From positions 1 through 64,000 of the forward strand of contig QJNS01000319.1 of the NCBI GenBank assembly GCA_004154925.1: 64,000 nt of DNA, read 5' to 3'. A model generated the notes under the pieces. The model was not told where the DNA came from. It saw only the letters and a program-made list of their open reading frames with translations, and did no database searches. The position numbers and the translations under genes were made by a program. Below are positions 1-13,100 of this stretch, one piece after another (the first letter of the stretch is position 1; every line of letters starts with the position of its first letter). Source of the stretch: Monosporascus cannonballus. Its lineage: Eukaryota > Ascomycota > Sordariomycetes > Xylariales.

Positions 1-3000
1 CCCACACCTTACATATTGCCATTTTCTTTTTTTCGCAGAATACTTCTACGGTTCTTGTGGACTCAGCTTCCTAGAAGGAGACAGCAGTGAGTCGAGCGCC
101 GTGCTTTCAGGGCCGGCAAATAACCGACCAGATGAGGCCGAGGGTGTTGATGCTGCTAAAGGTATAGGATGGAACACCCCAGCATATTTTGAGCTTGATG
201 TTTCAATAACAAAGGAACCCACATGATTCCTCGTCCTCCCGGCCCAACGTCACGAGGAACAGGTAGACTAGCCCGAGACAAGGTCGCAAGTGACCCAACG
301 ACCTTACGACGAGCCTGGGGGTACAGATTGACAGCCGAGCCTCCATCTTTTTGAATATCGTGGAGGCTAACGATTCGGTAGCAGTATCAGCTCTTGAACG
401 ATACTTTTCCAAAATCGTCAGAGTGCTTACATCGCAATTTTTACCACTCTAGGCAGCTCAAGATCGGCTTCCCGAACAGAGTGGGGGAAGTGAAGCAAAA
501 CGCCGCCGATTTGATACGCTCATGGCCCTGACCCCGTCATCAATCAGTGAGGACTTAGGGATGACCTGCCGGGCCCATCTTGGATTAGCTTGATGTCAAA
601 TCGTCTTCCGAAGAAGCGCGTTTGGGCCTTCTTCTCCGAACCTGCACCTAGGAATTTGAAATCCTGACTGCCATTTCCGTGCCGTCCATTCTTAGTTACA
701 CGATGGCATCTTCTTCTCCTAGTATCAAGTCTCCACTTCTTCAGATAGAGACATGTGCCCTTCTGCCTGCCTTTCGCATGACATTAGTATGCATGCGAGT
801 AGCTCGGTGTATGCACATACCACTCTTTGACCGCGGCCCCCAGGATTACACCGAAAACCGTGTTCCGAGGGGTTGGGACGCAAGTCCCGCCACCAGTAAG
901 TTTGCTTCCCATTTGTACTACCAGCACATAAATTACCCATCTTTGGTCCACCCCCAGCAGCGTCTGTCACAAGGCATGCAGAAGCCCTGCCTCGCACATC
1001 CAAGGAACATGAACTAGCCCGCAATGTTGCCATTACCCATGTGGGACGCTTCACTCACCGCCATAAGTGGAGTCAGTGATTTGAGAGCTCACGGCCGGAC
1101 GCCAGACCCCATATAACAAGCGGCGTACGTGGGATTGCGACTGGTGATGTGCTGAGGTATACAAGAGGCCCTGAAAACCTAGTCGACACAGGGCTTGCGG
1201 CCGTAATCCTTATGGTTACCAGCCTCTGGGATGATCATCCTCACTGCACCAACTGTCTGGACGGTGGCATTGGCCGTCATCACTGGCGTAGGAGACGACG
1301 GGTGCCACCTCCTGTTCCGCGATGAGGCACTATGTGGTATTGGATTGCCCGATCCCGCTCGCCAGGCCGCACAACACGTGGACAAGGCAACCTCTGTCCT
1401 GCAGGTGTTAGTTGTCACCACACCTTAGTAGCATGGTGAAGCGAGCTAAATATCGAATAGATCTCTGGCCGTAGATGTAAGGCAGCGGCGGAGAGCCTTA
1501 CAATCCCTAATCTGCCCAGTGATGGGGAAGCCGTGCCGTACATCGGTGGTGCTTGGTATCGCAGCAGAAGACATCTACCCCGATTCCAGACAAGACGCGT
1601 GCACCGAGTGACGGAGTAGGGACCTCGCCAATGGAGATGTCCGTACCCTCCCCGATGTGTAATGTTGGGATCCTACCATGATATTCGCCGTCGCTGCTTT
1701 CATTGGATTGTCCAGTTTAACAGGTAACCGCTCCGATTCAGGGCCCCTATCTCTTGCTCTGGCATCGGTCTCCTCTCGCCCGACGGCAGCCCAGTCGAGT
1801 TTATGTATATGCAACACCACCCGGTGCCCCATCAAAGACGGGTGTATGGATTAAAGTTAGGTAGGCACACTATCCCGGCTAATATTGGTCGTATTGAGCC
1901 ACTTATATTCGTAGCAGTCACCCGAAGGATAGTTGCATGTGAGAAGCATTATAGCTTTTGCAATCCAGGAAGCACTGTAACCTTGCCCAAGCAGACAGAC
2001 CCACTGTTCCAATAGGAGTATACCGGGTGGCTTCCCCGCTAGAAAGTATTCCATCTCCCGAAATTCGTCAAAAGCTAATGCAGCGCCATATTCAATAGGT
2101 TGGGTGGCAAGATTCCCCCATTCGCGTATCATTAACCTAACTGTAAAGGGTTTACGGTAGCCACAGGGCATCGCGCTACGGCTAGAAATGGGGCAAATGC
2201 ATTAGCCTTGCCATAGTGTTTAACGAACTTCGAGAGATAATACTGGTATCCGCCGGTCGGCCGCGGGTGAGGAGTAGGCACGGGTGTGAAATCTCGGTGT
2301 GCAACTGCGGAGCGGATAGACGCAGTCACGGGAAGCTCGATGGCTATCTAGCTCGGCCACTTCCGTATCGCATGGTGAAGATGTTCCAGAAGCATTGAAC
2401 TGCTTGGCGGGCAAGCTGCATGTACGTAGTAAACCCTATTTTTTGGATCTCCAGCTGCGATGACTTTTTGTGAGGTCCTTAGCGGGATGGCCCCCGTCTT
2501 GGGCCTCCTTGCTTATATAGGGCTAACTATTAGATGCGTTGACGCCTGATGTTACTGGTGTAAAAGGTTAAGAGGCGCACCATGCGATAGTTCGTTTACT
2601 ACGCTCCTTGCCTAAACAATTGGCATGACTTTTGGGCATTAAGAAGTCAACCCGATGGCTTCTACGGCTGCTGCTGGAACTATAGACTTCAAGATACGCG
2701 TGCGAGTGTGCTGCAAGAGCCCCGTTTGCATCTTTGAAACTAGGGCCATCAAGCGGTCCTGTGCAAGGATGAGGTGAAACGCATTCAGGCTGGCCATTGG
2801 TCCTAATACCCCTTGCTTTTGCATATGAATGGCTTAAAAGGCATGCTGAAACCTGTCCCAGTTGGTTTCGAGAACGTATATGGACCCAGTAACTTGATAG
2901 AGAATCATAACATAGGTAGGTCCCCGAGGGCACTTAGGCCGCACTCGAAGCTGCCACCGGTCGTCATACACCTACTACGTCGCCCTGTTACCGTTCTCAC

Positions 3001-6000
3001 TCACGGTCGTGTTCATGGCGGCGGTGATTGGGAAGCAACATGTTCCCAACAGCGCCCAAGCCACGATAAGACGCAGGACTGCTCTTTCCTGCTGAAAGCC
3101 AACTCGCCCGGGTCCCCGTACAGGCCTCACGGCGCCGGGCAGCAGGCTCCTACAGATGATCTATTACCGGCTGGCTACTAGTTGCCGGCCAGCTAGGGCC
3201 CAAAACCCATAGCCTGCCTCTACCGGACCCCTTATAGCGAGGACACGTAGTGTAGGGCGACAAGTATCACTTCGCCAAAGTGCTAAATTCAGGATCGTCG
3301 GGTCATACCAAATAGGCCCTTCCGGAGCATCTATTCTGTGCTATACGAAGCCTTGGAGGGACTGCTCAGGTGCCGGAACTATGAATTAACTAGTCAAGGC
3401 GGCTTCAGCTGGCAGGTTTGATCACTAACCATCAGATAATTAGAGGTCAAAGCTTATTCGGGAAAGAGTGTTCCAGAAAGCGACAACCAGGCGCCTTTCG
3501 AATGCTTGCAATTCAAAACACAAGAATCATGGATGATGTCGCGTAGGATGTCGCAAGTCATCTGCCACCCTCCTGTCAGCTTAGGAAGATGACACGCTAT
3601 CACAAAAACGATCATAGGCTAACTGGCATGCATCTGGGCCTGCGGGGCGGATGTGATAACTCTCTCGAAGAAGGCATTAAGAACAGGCAATGATAGGTCC
3701 TTAGTCAGTCTCTATCTAATGAAACAATGGAACTGGCAGACGACTCGAAGCACGTGGACCTGCTACCGCCTCGCCGGGTACCAGACCATTCGCGAAATAT
3801 ACAATCCCCTATTCGCTGGGCGAGGCTGAGGGCTTGTGACAGTACCCCAATAGGCCATGGTGGCGCGGCAACATACACAAAGTTTTCTGCACCTTAGTCG
3901 AACCAGCTGATGAACCTCGAGGCGATTCCCTCGGTAGTGAACTGATTGGCGTTACGCATCTGCCTAGAAGGGCCGACGATGCATTGCTGCGGCGTATCCC
4001 TCCGTTTCAGTCCAGCCGAAGAACCGGACGACGGTTTCTCCCCTATTCCATCTGATTCGCAGGTAAGACCGAGGTAAAGGAGACTATTGTTGGTAAGAAG
4101 TGTCATCCGTGTGATGATTCATGACTGTCGATAGAGCCCTGAGCCTATAGCGTCGAAATTCGCGGTAGTATTTAGTCTGTGGCGTTAAATATCCCATGTC
4201 GGGTACCATCTAGCCCCGTTGGTTGGTAAATATCTGATTCGGCCTTCCAAGGTCTCAAGCTGGAAAAGGCTAGAATAGGGGTGAAAAATACCTGGTGTGG
4301 TGATTAAACTTGACACTACGACATAGTATTTCCATGAGAAACTATGTACGTTAGGTATTGACGTGAAGACGTTGCCCGTCAGCCACTCTTGATATTCACA
4401 CCTGCTACCCAATAAATCATCTTGGCGACATCATAACCGCGGCTCGTTCCACCAGGCACTATTGCACTCCAGAGTTTCCTGATTTGGTTGGACATCCGGG
4501 ACGTGGTTGCCTGACATGTGTCAGCGACGGCGATCCCTACTTTGTTTTCCTGCTTCGAGGACAAGCTGGATTCGGTGAGCTCTCTCCGTCCTCGTTGCAC
4601 TCGTACGTCAGCAGCTGCCTAGCTGGTGACGAAGCGCTGAACAGCCTGAAGGGACTGGTCTATGAGAGACGGGGCTCTTCACACTGTAGAGAGAAGCCAG
4701 AGCCAGGCATGTCTGCTGTAAGAAGCCTCCGCGCTTATTCATGCCGTGCTCATAGACGTATGTTATGCTCAGCCACATAGAAAACGTTCTGCTCAGTGGT
4801 CAGAACTCCGCGCGTCTGTGGCGATCTTCGTAACTCTTGTGTTTTGCCTAGTCGGCCATTTACGAGGCTCAGGGCGCCTCACATATAAGCTGAAAACGTT
4901 CATTATACAGGTGACGCCTACCAATCAGGGCTGTCGACATGGGCTTCGTTCCTGGTAGGATGATGTCTGGTAGCATCGCTAGATGATTCCAAGGACCGAG
5001 AGATGGATCGCCTCATATGATGTAGGGCTTTCCGAAGGGAAAAGTTTGATGTCGCAATTGCCACTTCCAAGGGTTTTCAGCTGGCATCGAGTAACAAGAC
5101 TTGCCACCACCGGCGGTTCAACCGAGAGAAGAAAACGATAAGGTGAGTAATCGAGAAATGAGCGAGCCAGTAGTCCTGCACATGCACTGCCATTTTGGCT
5201 AAGCTGAGAAGAAATGTCGCCACGTTCGGCGCAAGAGCAAAAGTTATATGTCGATGAAGTTGAGTCGGAGAACGCGATATGCGGCTGACCTAATTGGTTC
5301 GTACTCCGATCTACGGTGTCGGCATCTCCATTTGGAGTAGGGTGGTCGGCCCGGCCCGGCTGTGGAACATCATCGGGCACTTTGAGGCCGCCGGTGGAAG
5401 ACTCGTTGGAATGCTTCCGAAGTTGAATCTTTAACCGAGGTGCATTTCGCACTTCATCCTCATCTATCATTGCTCTCTTCTGGTCCTCTGTTGAGATATT
5501 TCGGCGTGGCAGGTCCAAATGCGCCCATAGACTTTGCGTGCATGCGAGTCCCTAGAGGAATCCATCCACCTGCTCGTGGTAGCAGTGAATAATAGGGGGA
5601 TATGGTCCGAAGCATTCCATATCATATGACATCGACCCATTCTCACGCCCCATGCTGCTCGCATCGCCAGTCCATACGACGCCAACGAGGGTAAGGTTTA
5701 CCTGTCAAGTTCCCAGGCGTGGCGCGGTACCGGAGACCGCCGATGGTAGTAACGCAGCAGCGTAATGTGCAAAATCCGCCACTTACCTTCAACTCACAGG
5801 TGCGACGCTTCCAAACGTATCCCATGTGACAGAAGATAGGCATATAATAAGCGTTGTAGCCAGGTATGAATATGGGTAAGAGAAAAGATGAAGGTGGAAG
5901 AGGTGCAGAGGGACTAGTCCAGTTGCATGCCGCTGCAAGTAGCGCTAACACGGGTACAGAACCCGGGTTTTTACAGGTATAAATGACTTCAAGAGGAACT

Positions 6001-7617
6001 TCCGCCCCCAAAGCTCTAGTCTAATAATGCGGCTCTTTTATATGTATGCACCTAAATAAAATATAATGCGTCTTGGTTTAGCAAAGAACGTCCTCCTATT
6101 AAAGTGCATTACCTCTATGTCAGTCCATCGCCTTCTGGGCGTCTCTTAGTATTGTCCCACTGGCAGGCTTTCCAACTACATCCACCAACAGTTCTTGCAC
6201 TTTCATCAGGCTTCCTCACTTTTCGGTGAGGTGAAATGATACCGTTACCAGGCATATTCACAACGGTCCTGAAATCGTAAAGGAGCCTCCTGAGACCTCT
6301 ATCGCCTGAGAACCTAACATGTATTATCAAAGAGGATGATTGGAGGTCCTTCCATGTTACATACGATATCCAGTTGGCTGCCTTCCTGGATCATACTGAC
6401 AAGTCGAGGCTCTCCCCTAAGCTGGCAACTATCAGGATTTTATTCTGTTTGAACAGCCCTCCAAGTTTCGCCCGTGTTGTCTACGGCTACGGCTCCGAGA
6501 GTTCGCGTATCGTTGCGATCGGGTGGTTGTGGACAGTTGGAGCTTCGGTTTCGCCTATATCACCATCAATCAATTTGATTCCTCCGCCTGGATACGCCTG
6601 GTAGCGCTGGACACTTTTGATGATTGTCCACTGGGGTGATTCGCACGAGAGCTAGTGATGCTTTGTCTGCTTACGACGATAATCGATCTGGCCTGGCGGT
6701 TTGGGATAGGAAGAAAGGTTTCGATGGGGGAGAGACTTGTGCTATTAGAATTGGAAGGCCAATCGAAGGATGGTACATGGGAGAGGGGTGTGCTCTGTCG
6801 GAACCCTGGGGCGCCTTGGGTCGCAAATGCGGCTTAAAATAAAGAAAGGCAATTAAGGCAACAAGCTAATGCTATAAGACGGGGTACCGCACAGTGTCAT
6901 TATTGTACCCCTACCAGAATCATGATGTACCTCAGTAGGTAGGCTACCGCATTACATCTTTTCGTGGAATGGGGCGCGGACTCTCTGGGTAGATATGAAA
7001 ACCTAAGGCCGTGTTATATTTTCTTGAAAAGCCGGGTTCTTGTTCAGAATTCTCTGTCATCGGAACTCCAGGATCTCTGTCGCAACTTATAAAATACGCC
7101 AGATGGTGGTAATGCCACCTTGCTTTACTGCTTGAAGTCCCTCGAGCCCCACCTGGGTGTACCTGTATGTCTAAAGCTGGCCGGCCTCGTTTACTTTGAG
7201 CCTTGAGTCCAAAAAGGTAAATTATCATCGACTTATGGGCCGCCGATATTGCCAACTGCACCACACTCTCAACACATCAATCCCATCACTACGCCTAGTA
7301 CTGGGTCTCTTCTTGCTGCATTTTACTAATTCATAAGTCAAAGCAGGCGTTTGTTTGACTCACTCGGATGAAGTTGCAAACCCGACAGATCCGTCGCAAG
7401 CCATTAGTTCGCTGCTGCCTCACGGAAACAGTACTCCCGTCCGTACGCCACTCGATAAAGCGGAGTTGGCTATTTCTATATATATATAAAAGAGCCCCCT
7501 CCTCCTGGACGGGGACCCAATGTTCGTCCACATATCATATGCTAGGAGACGGACCCCTGTCGGGAAGTTAGCCAACCTTTTTGGATTCCATTCTCTGGCG
7601 AGATACAGCGAATCAAC
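1..7617. other. Gene-free stretch of about half GC
   Basis: I see no gene here. Open frames are short, overlap on both strands and show no recognisable domain, zinc finger, transposase or reverse transcriptase motif. The longest (4,979-5,518, minus, 179 codons) is about what chance gives over this much sequence. No tRNA, tandem repeat or transposon end was found. The first 40 bases resemble the end of a fungal intron (a T-rich run followed by CGCAG), so an upstream gene may end just outside. Apart from that and the last 150 bases before the next gene, composition looks nearly uniform, without the RIP bias seen after 27 kb. Confidence 0.5.
7477..7490 (+). promoter_or_regulatory. TATA-like element upstream of the Est1-type gene
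   Basis: An alternating TA run ending in AAA lies about 130 bp upstream of the ATG at 7,618, a plausible distance for a fungal core promoter plus a short leader. It is the only clear TATA-like run near this start. The assignment rests on position and motif only. Confidence 0.35.
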
Positions 7618-10135
7618 ATGCCACAGCACAGTTCGTTAGAACAATCCTTTACTTCCTTTTTAAGGAATGCTTCCAGAATTCATTGCCCCATAAATGATTG
7701 CGACAAGGAATTCCCCGATATTGAAGGTCGTATAAAAACTCACCTCGAAACCTGCCACCCGGACTTGTTAGCACGAAAGGGCTTCCCTACTCTTCTCGAT
7801 CAAATCAGGAAAGGGATCTCAGTAACGCCACAGAGACGGTTAGTTCTACCGTTGCCGTTTGCCTTGCCTGCTGACTCAACTAATTTCGACGACGCAGAGC
7901 GTATGGGAAACAGTCGGCGCGCCCCGGCTCCTCTGAGGCTGTCCCTTCTGTAGTTGCCGAGGCTGGCCAAGCTGATGTGTCTCCTGGCGATGACACGCCG
8001 GGGCCCCCTTCGATTAAGAGATTAAAATCACCTGGTGCTCGTCCCAAGAGTTTCAGTCCGCCGAGGCGTTCCCGAGGTCGCCAAGACCCTGATTTTCGAA
8101 GATCGCCGCATGCTGGGAAGCTCTGGAGCCCGGACGATGCGGCACCGCAGTCTCCGACGCAGAAGCCTGCGAGGCAGAGGCTTCAGCCTAGACATCAGAT
8201 AACGCCGGCTGAGTCAGATGTTGCTAATGCTGATAATGAGACCACAAAACTTATTAAGCAACCCGAGACGCGCCCTATCAGCCAAGACCAGTTAGTCGCA
8301 GAGGTCAAGGGAATTTACGCCGGGCTAGTGATGGTCGAATCTAAATGTATTGAGGTCGACAACGCCCAGTCGTCCCAGAATGACGCCAAATTAAACGACG
8401 AGCAGTGGCAAGCCTTGACTGCCTTGCACAGGACTCTTTTACATGAGCACCATGATTTCTTTTTGGCGTCTCAACACCCTTCGGCAAGTCCAGCATTGCG
8501 GAGGCTAGCTTCCAAATATGCTATGCCGGCTCGCATGTGGCGTCATGGGATCCATTCTTTTCTTGAGTTATTGCGGCATAGGTTACCGGCTTCTTTGGAA
8601 CATATGCTCACTTTCATTTATTTGGCTTATTCTATGATGGCCCTGTTATTTGAGACGGTTCCCGCCTTTGAGGATACGTGGATTGAATGCTTGGGAGATT
8701 TGGGCAGATACAGGTATGTCCATGCTGTGATAGTTCCGGACTGATGGCTGACCCAGCGAGCGAAAAGAATGGCAATAGAAGATGATGATATTAGGGATAG
8801 AGAGGTCTGGACTTCTGTTTCGCGGCATTGGTATTCTAAGGCATCCGACAAGGCTCCGACGACCGGACGTCTTTACCACCATCTAGCGATATTAGCCAGG
8901 CCAAATGCTCTCCAACAGCTTTTCTACTATGCGAAGTCACTCTGTGTGCCGATTCCCTTCGCTTCGGCTCGCGAGTCGATTATGACATTATTTGACCCAA
9001 TTCTTAAGGTCCGTCCCGAGTGGGAGCCTCCGTGGCTCGCAATGGAATTGCGAATTCACCTAACCCTCTCTCTAGGCACCGAGTACTCAAAACTCCCGAC
9101 TAATCCCGATCGATGCCGCCTTTGTCAAAGCTAATGGAATTATGTTCAGCGGGAACTACCTGGACCAGTTCACCCCTGCAATGGAGGAGTTCCTCAGTAA
9201 ACTAGACGGCCATATCGACCGCACAAATAGGAGATGGATGGAATCCGGGTAGAATTCACCGTGCCTGCTTTGAGTTCCGTCCTGGTTAACCTTGTCACAG
9301 GTACTATATTGCCATCTCGCTTTGCTGCGCGCTCTTGTCGTATGGCAAGGAAGATAATGAGATTCAGAACGCGATCAAGCCCCAGAATGCAGACGAGGCA
9401 ACTGAGATGGATACTACTGACACGTTTGAGGGAAAGCCTGAGCGGTCATTTTCGTCGGCAGCCCGACTCGCACAGGGCACTTATATGGTGGTCTTCCGCC
9501 GGATTGGGGACACCAATATCCTGCCCTTCATCCATGTGACCCTGGTATTTATCTTGCACCTGACACATTTTCCCAACGCCATTTCCCTCGTCGAGGACGA
9601 TATCCCGTGGGAACTCGTATCCGTCCTACTCAACTCCTTGCTGCAGTCGTACCGGAGTTACGACCGGATCCGCAGCGATCAGTTCCCCAGGCAAGAAAAG
9701 GTGCCAGCCCCGCGTCCTCTGCCCGAGGACTTCGCGATGAAGGGCCTGCTCTGGGTAGAAGATTATTTCCCCAACGACTGGTTCTCGAACGAGAAGATTG
9801 ATGACGACGAGAAGTATTTCGAGATGAAGTCGATGACCGAGGAGCGCAAGGAGCGGATCCTGTGGCTCGGGTGCCGCGTTGCCAAGCACGGGAAGTGGCT
9901 CGTCTACGACGAGAATCTCCACCAGTTCCAGGCCGCGGCGAAGTACCAGGGCAGGGTAGCAGAAGATAACGACGCGATGAGCGCCCTGGGACCGGAGGAT
10001 GAGGAGTTCTCGGCAGCGTCCACCGTGGGATCCGGCCCGACGTCGGTCAAAGCCGAAAGGGGGGACGAAGAGGACACGATGGACCTAGACGATGAACCTA
10101 TAGCCGGGTCAGGCGCGTATTATATTCGTCAATAG
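7618..10135 (+). CDS. Est1/SMG7-type DNA/RNA-binding domain protein
   Basis: Five exons give 761 aa: 7618-7838, 7898-8713, 8768-9008, 9076-9248 and 9301-10135. The four introns (59, 54, 67, 52 bp) have GT..AG ends, and each restores the frame. Residues 22-50 hold a Cys/His cluster (C23, C28, H42, H47) resembling an atypical C2H2 finger. Residues about 75-200 are Pro/Ser/Arg-rich and probably disordered. From about 210 to 620 the protein is helical and carries the family hallmark of the Est1/SMG5-7 DNA/RNA-binding domain: CLGDLGRYR (338-346), then a WY..A segment and GRLYHHLAILARPNALQQL (about 377-395), the 14-3-3-like TPR region. The tail is acidic. Family members act in telomerase recruitment or nonsense-mediated decay, but many ascomycete paralogues with this layout are uncharacterised, so the role here is open. 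The start is the first ATG in frame before the Cys/His cluster. Domain assignment is strong; function is inferred. Confidence 0.9.
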
Positions 10136-13100
10136 AAAACCGGCGTCAGGCGTTAGGGCGAGGTACTTGGTTTTCCTTGTAGTTCTTGGCAAATCCCTAG
10201 GTGTTTATTGCATGGAAGGCGTAATGGCAGCAACACATCAATTTTCTAAGCAGAGGTCACTGGTTGTCATAAAATGGATCAATCAGATAGTGAGTAAACC
10301 CTCCCAGTTTCTTCTCTATGTATCGCAATAACACGAACCATAAAAAAAACTGTTACTACTTCTGCTAGTTACTACTTAGTGGGCCCTCCGTCGGATATAC
10401 GACTTGTGTTCTACGGATCGGCTGAACTACTTTACTCTATTATCATGCCTTCTAGGTTATCGCGGTGAAGACACGACCATGCTATTATCTACAAGTGCAC
10501 CCCCCCTCGCATCAGATGCCGTAAGATTGAAGACCTAGGCTGTTCTAAGGGTCCTTTAGCCCAAGAAATATCGACCCCTCGATCTCCCGGTTACTCAGCG
10601 TTTCGCGCACGTGTACTAGTTTGCGCCTTCGGAGGAGGAAAAGGGGGTAGATTACAAAAGGCCCAGAGACGTTGCGGTTCTCTTCTGCTGGAATCGACTG
10701 GGTAGTTACGTATGCGCTTTTAGAGTATTATAATTCAATTTGACCTACGACATAATTTTTATATAGCTCCTGTATAAAGATATCCTTAATCGGAATCATT
10801 TCCCACTAGCGACTAAAAAAGGAGAGAGGAAGACAGTTGTTCATGGCGCACCCCCTTTTCTCCCCCTGACAAAGAGGTTGGCAGGGGGATAAGACAGAGT
10901 GGATATCGAAGCGAAAATTATATCTCGTACGAGCAAGCATAGCTATGTTCATCAAACTAACCTCCATAATCAACATTGTAAGGTCTCTTAAGCCCAGATC
11001 CTTTAGATGTCGAATTGCTCGTCCGGTACCATATGTACACAGAGCATTTGGTCATAACAATTTCGAACAATGGGCAACGATGTCTTGAAATCACTTACGA
11101 AGTAGCGAACACGAAAAGGGGCTTGAAGTATTCCAGAAGTATTACTTAAGCTGTTGACGTTCATAATGGAAAACGTAATAGCTCGGAACAGGCAGAATTT
11201 TGTTGTGACTAACAATGGTCGTCATCGATGTGCGTTTAAGGGGGGATGGCCCCACTACTTGACCAGTCACTCCCTGCTTCAGTAGGGCACCCACATACCT
11301 AAGGGAGCAATGCCGCAGCCTTGCTCTCTGGTCTGCTCAGCCTAGCCTTGCCTTCATCTGTGGGTCTGCGTACGCCAAGTTCCACAGTCTGCCACAAACT
11401 GGTTGGTGGTGTGCTATGACATCGAGATGAGTCGTGATTGGCGAATGTGATCACGGGGGGGACGGTTGGGGGCCGCCTTCTCCTCCTGGGTAGCCAAGTT
11501 CAGCCCCCGCCAGGCAATAAGGCGACCAAGCCAATTTGATCACGACCTGCTACCTTAATCTAAGGAATGAAGGTGCGGAGAAGGTGTGTGTATGGCCATT
11601 AGTCATTACTCGACGAAGTTGGTACCTAAACTGGATTCGTACGACAACTGGGGCCACGCACAGTTCCATTTCCTGAGGGCTTGTCTTAGTTCTAGTGTAT
11701 GTCACAGTTGGAGAGAGCACCAGCTGATTGATAGACCATCGAAGGATATTTTGCAATGGTCACGTCAGCACGAGTCTTTACTAACCCACTGCGCAAATTG
11801 CTTCCTCCCCCCACGCGTGTGGGTGTCATATGCGCTGACGAAGGGTTATAATTTCCGGCGTCCGTTGTCCTTATCTAAACGGCGCGGTGGTTTTCGGTTT
11901 GCGGCTTTTGCATCTGTCACTAATTAGTGTCATATTGCCCGCTGATGGAGGCGTGCCGCTTTCGGCGCATAGTTGGTTGGGTGATTTGGATTTGGGGTGC
12001 AATCAATGCGACCTTGATTGATTGGAAGTGCAAAAAAAAAAAAAAGCCATTATGCTGTTTGCTGTTGTTGACCGTTACTGGCGGTGCGGAGAGAAGAAGA
12101 TAGAAAGTATGGCGCTCGCATGGCGGCGCATCATAGATCTTGTAATATTTCACCTGAATTGGCGCCCGCCGACCGCCAACATTCAGGGTACTTCAATGCA
12201 TAGAGTTGCAGATATCCCCATAATCTAGAGAAGCGCGGATTCCGCTTCAATTAGCGGAGTTAATACTGCAAAATAGACTGGTGGCACATTCCAGCGCTGT
12301 TACGGAGGTCCGACTGCCTAATTCCCCTATGATCGGATTTCCGAATGCGGCGGCGTGCATGCTAGCCACTCCCAGGGTGTTCTCAGCCGCTTAGAAGGAA
12401 CGGAACGTCCGGAAGTAAGGGTTCTCTTCTAGTATCTGCGAATGCGGCTTGGGTGGTAGTAAGCAAGGACGATGCCGTAAGGGATACATGGGTTGTCGAC
12501 GCGCACTGTGTGCATGTGGTATTCAGAGAATATAGAGGTGGGATAGAGCGAGGTCGGAGCCATTCGCTCAGACTGACAAAAACCGGGGAACCTGACCGAA
12601 GATCGGAACTCGTTCACCGAAACTGGGGGTCGGGTCAAGTGAGGGGTTAAGATAGCCACCGCCTCAGCGCCAAAGTTTCGGACGCCTGTGCCGGCGGTTG
12701 CTCTCTTGAGGATCCGAATAGAAGGGGGCTGGTTTCTGAGGACTCTCCCAGGGAGACGGAGAATGACGTTCTCAGAATGCCCTTCGACAAGCAAGCCAAG
12801 TGGCTACGATTCCTCGTACTCCGGCCCGACCAGTTTCAAGTAACATTCTCGTTTTCGTCGCATTTCAATGCGAGCCGTGTGGCGCGGTAAGACCCGTAAG
12901 ACCCGTGAGACGTACTCCGCTTAATTAGGTAAGTACCCGATTCTAGAATCGAAGTAGCTCGTAGCCCGGCTGCCGCCTTCTCGCCGCCTTCTCCTCAGGT
13001 TGCGTGGAAGCCTGTCGGGTTCCCATAACCATGCACTGTGAAATCTCGGGAGGCTGTATTTGCGGGGGAACAAGAACAGGCTCTGGCCATAAGCGACTTA

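Noticed and set aside
4979..5518. Minus-strand open frame of 179 codons with hydrophilic composition
   Set aside because: Among the longest in the gene-free sequence, but within chance for about 20 kb on six frames; no motif, no plausible splice partners, no RIP or codon signal.
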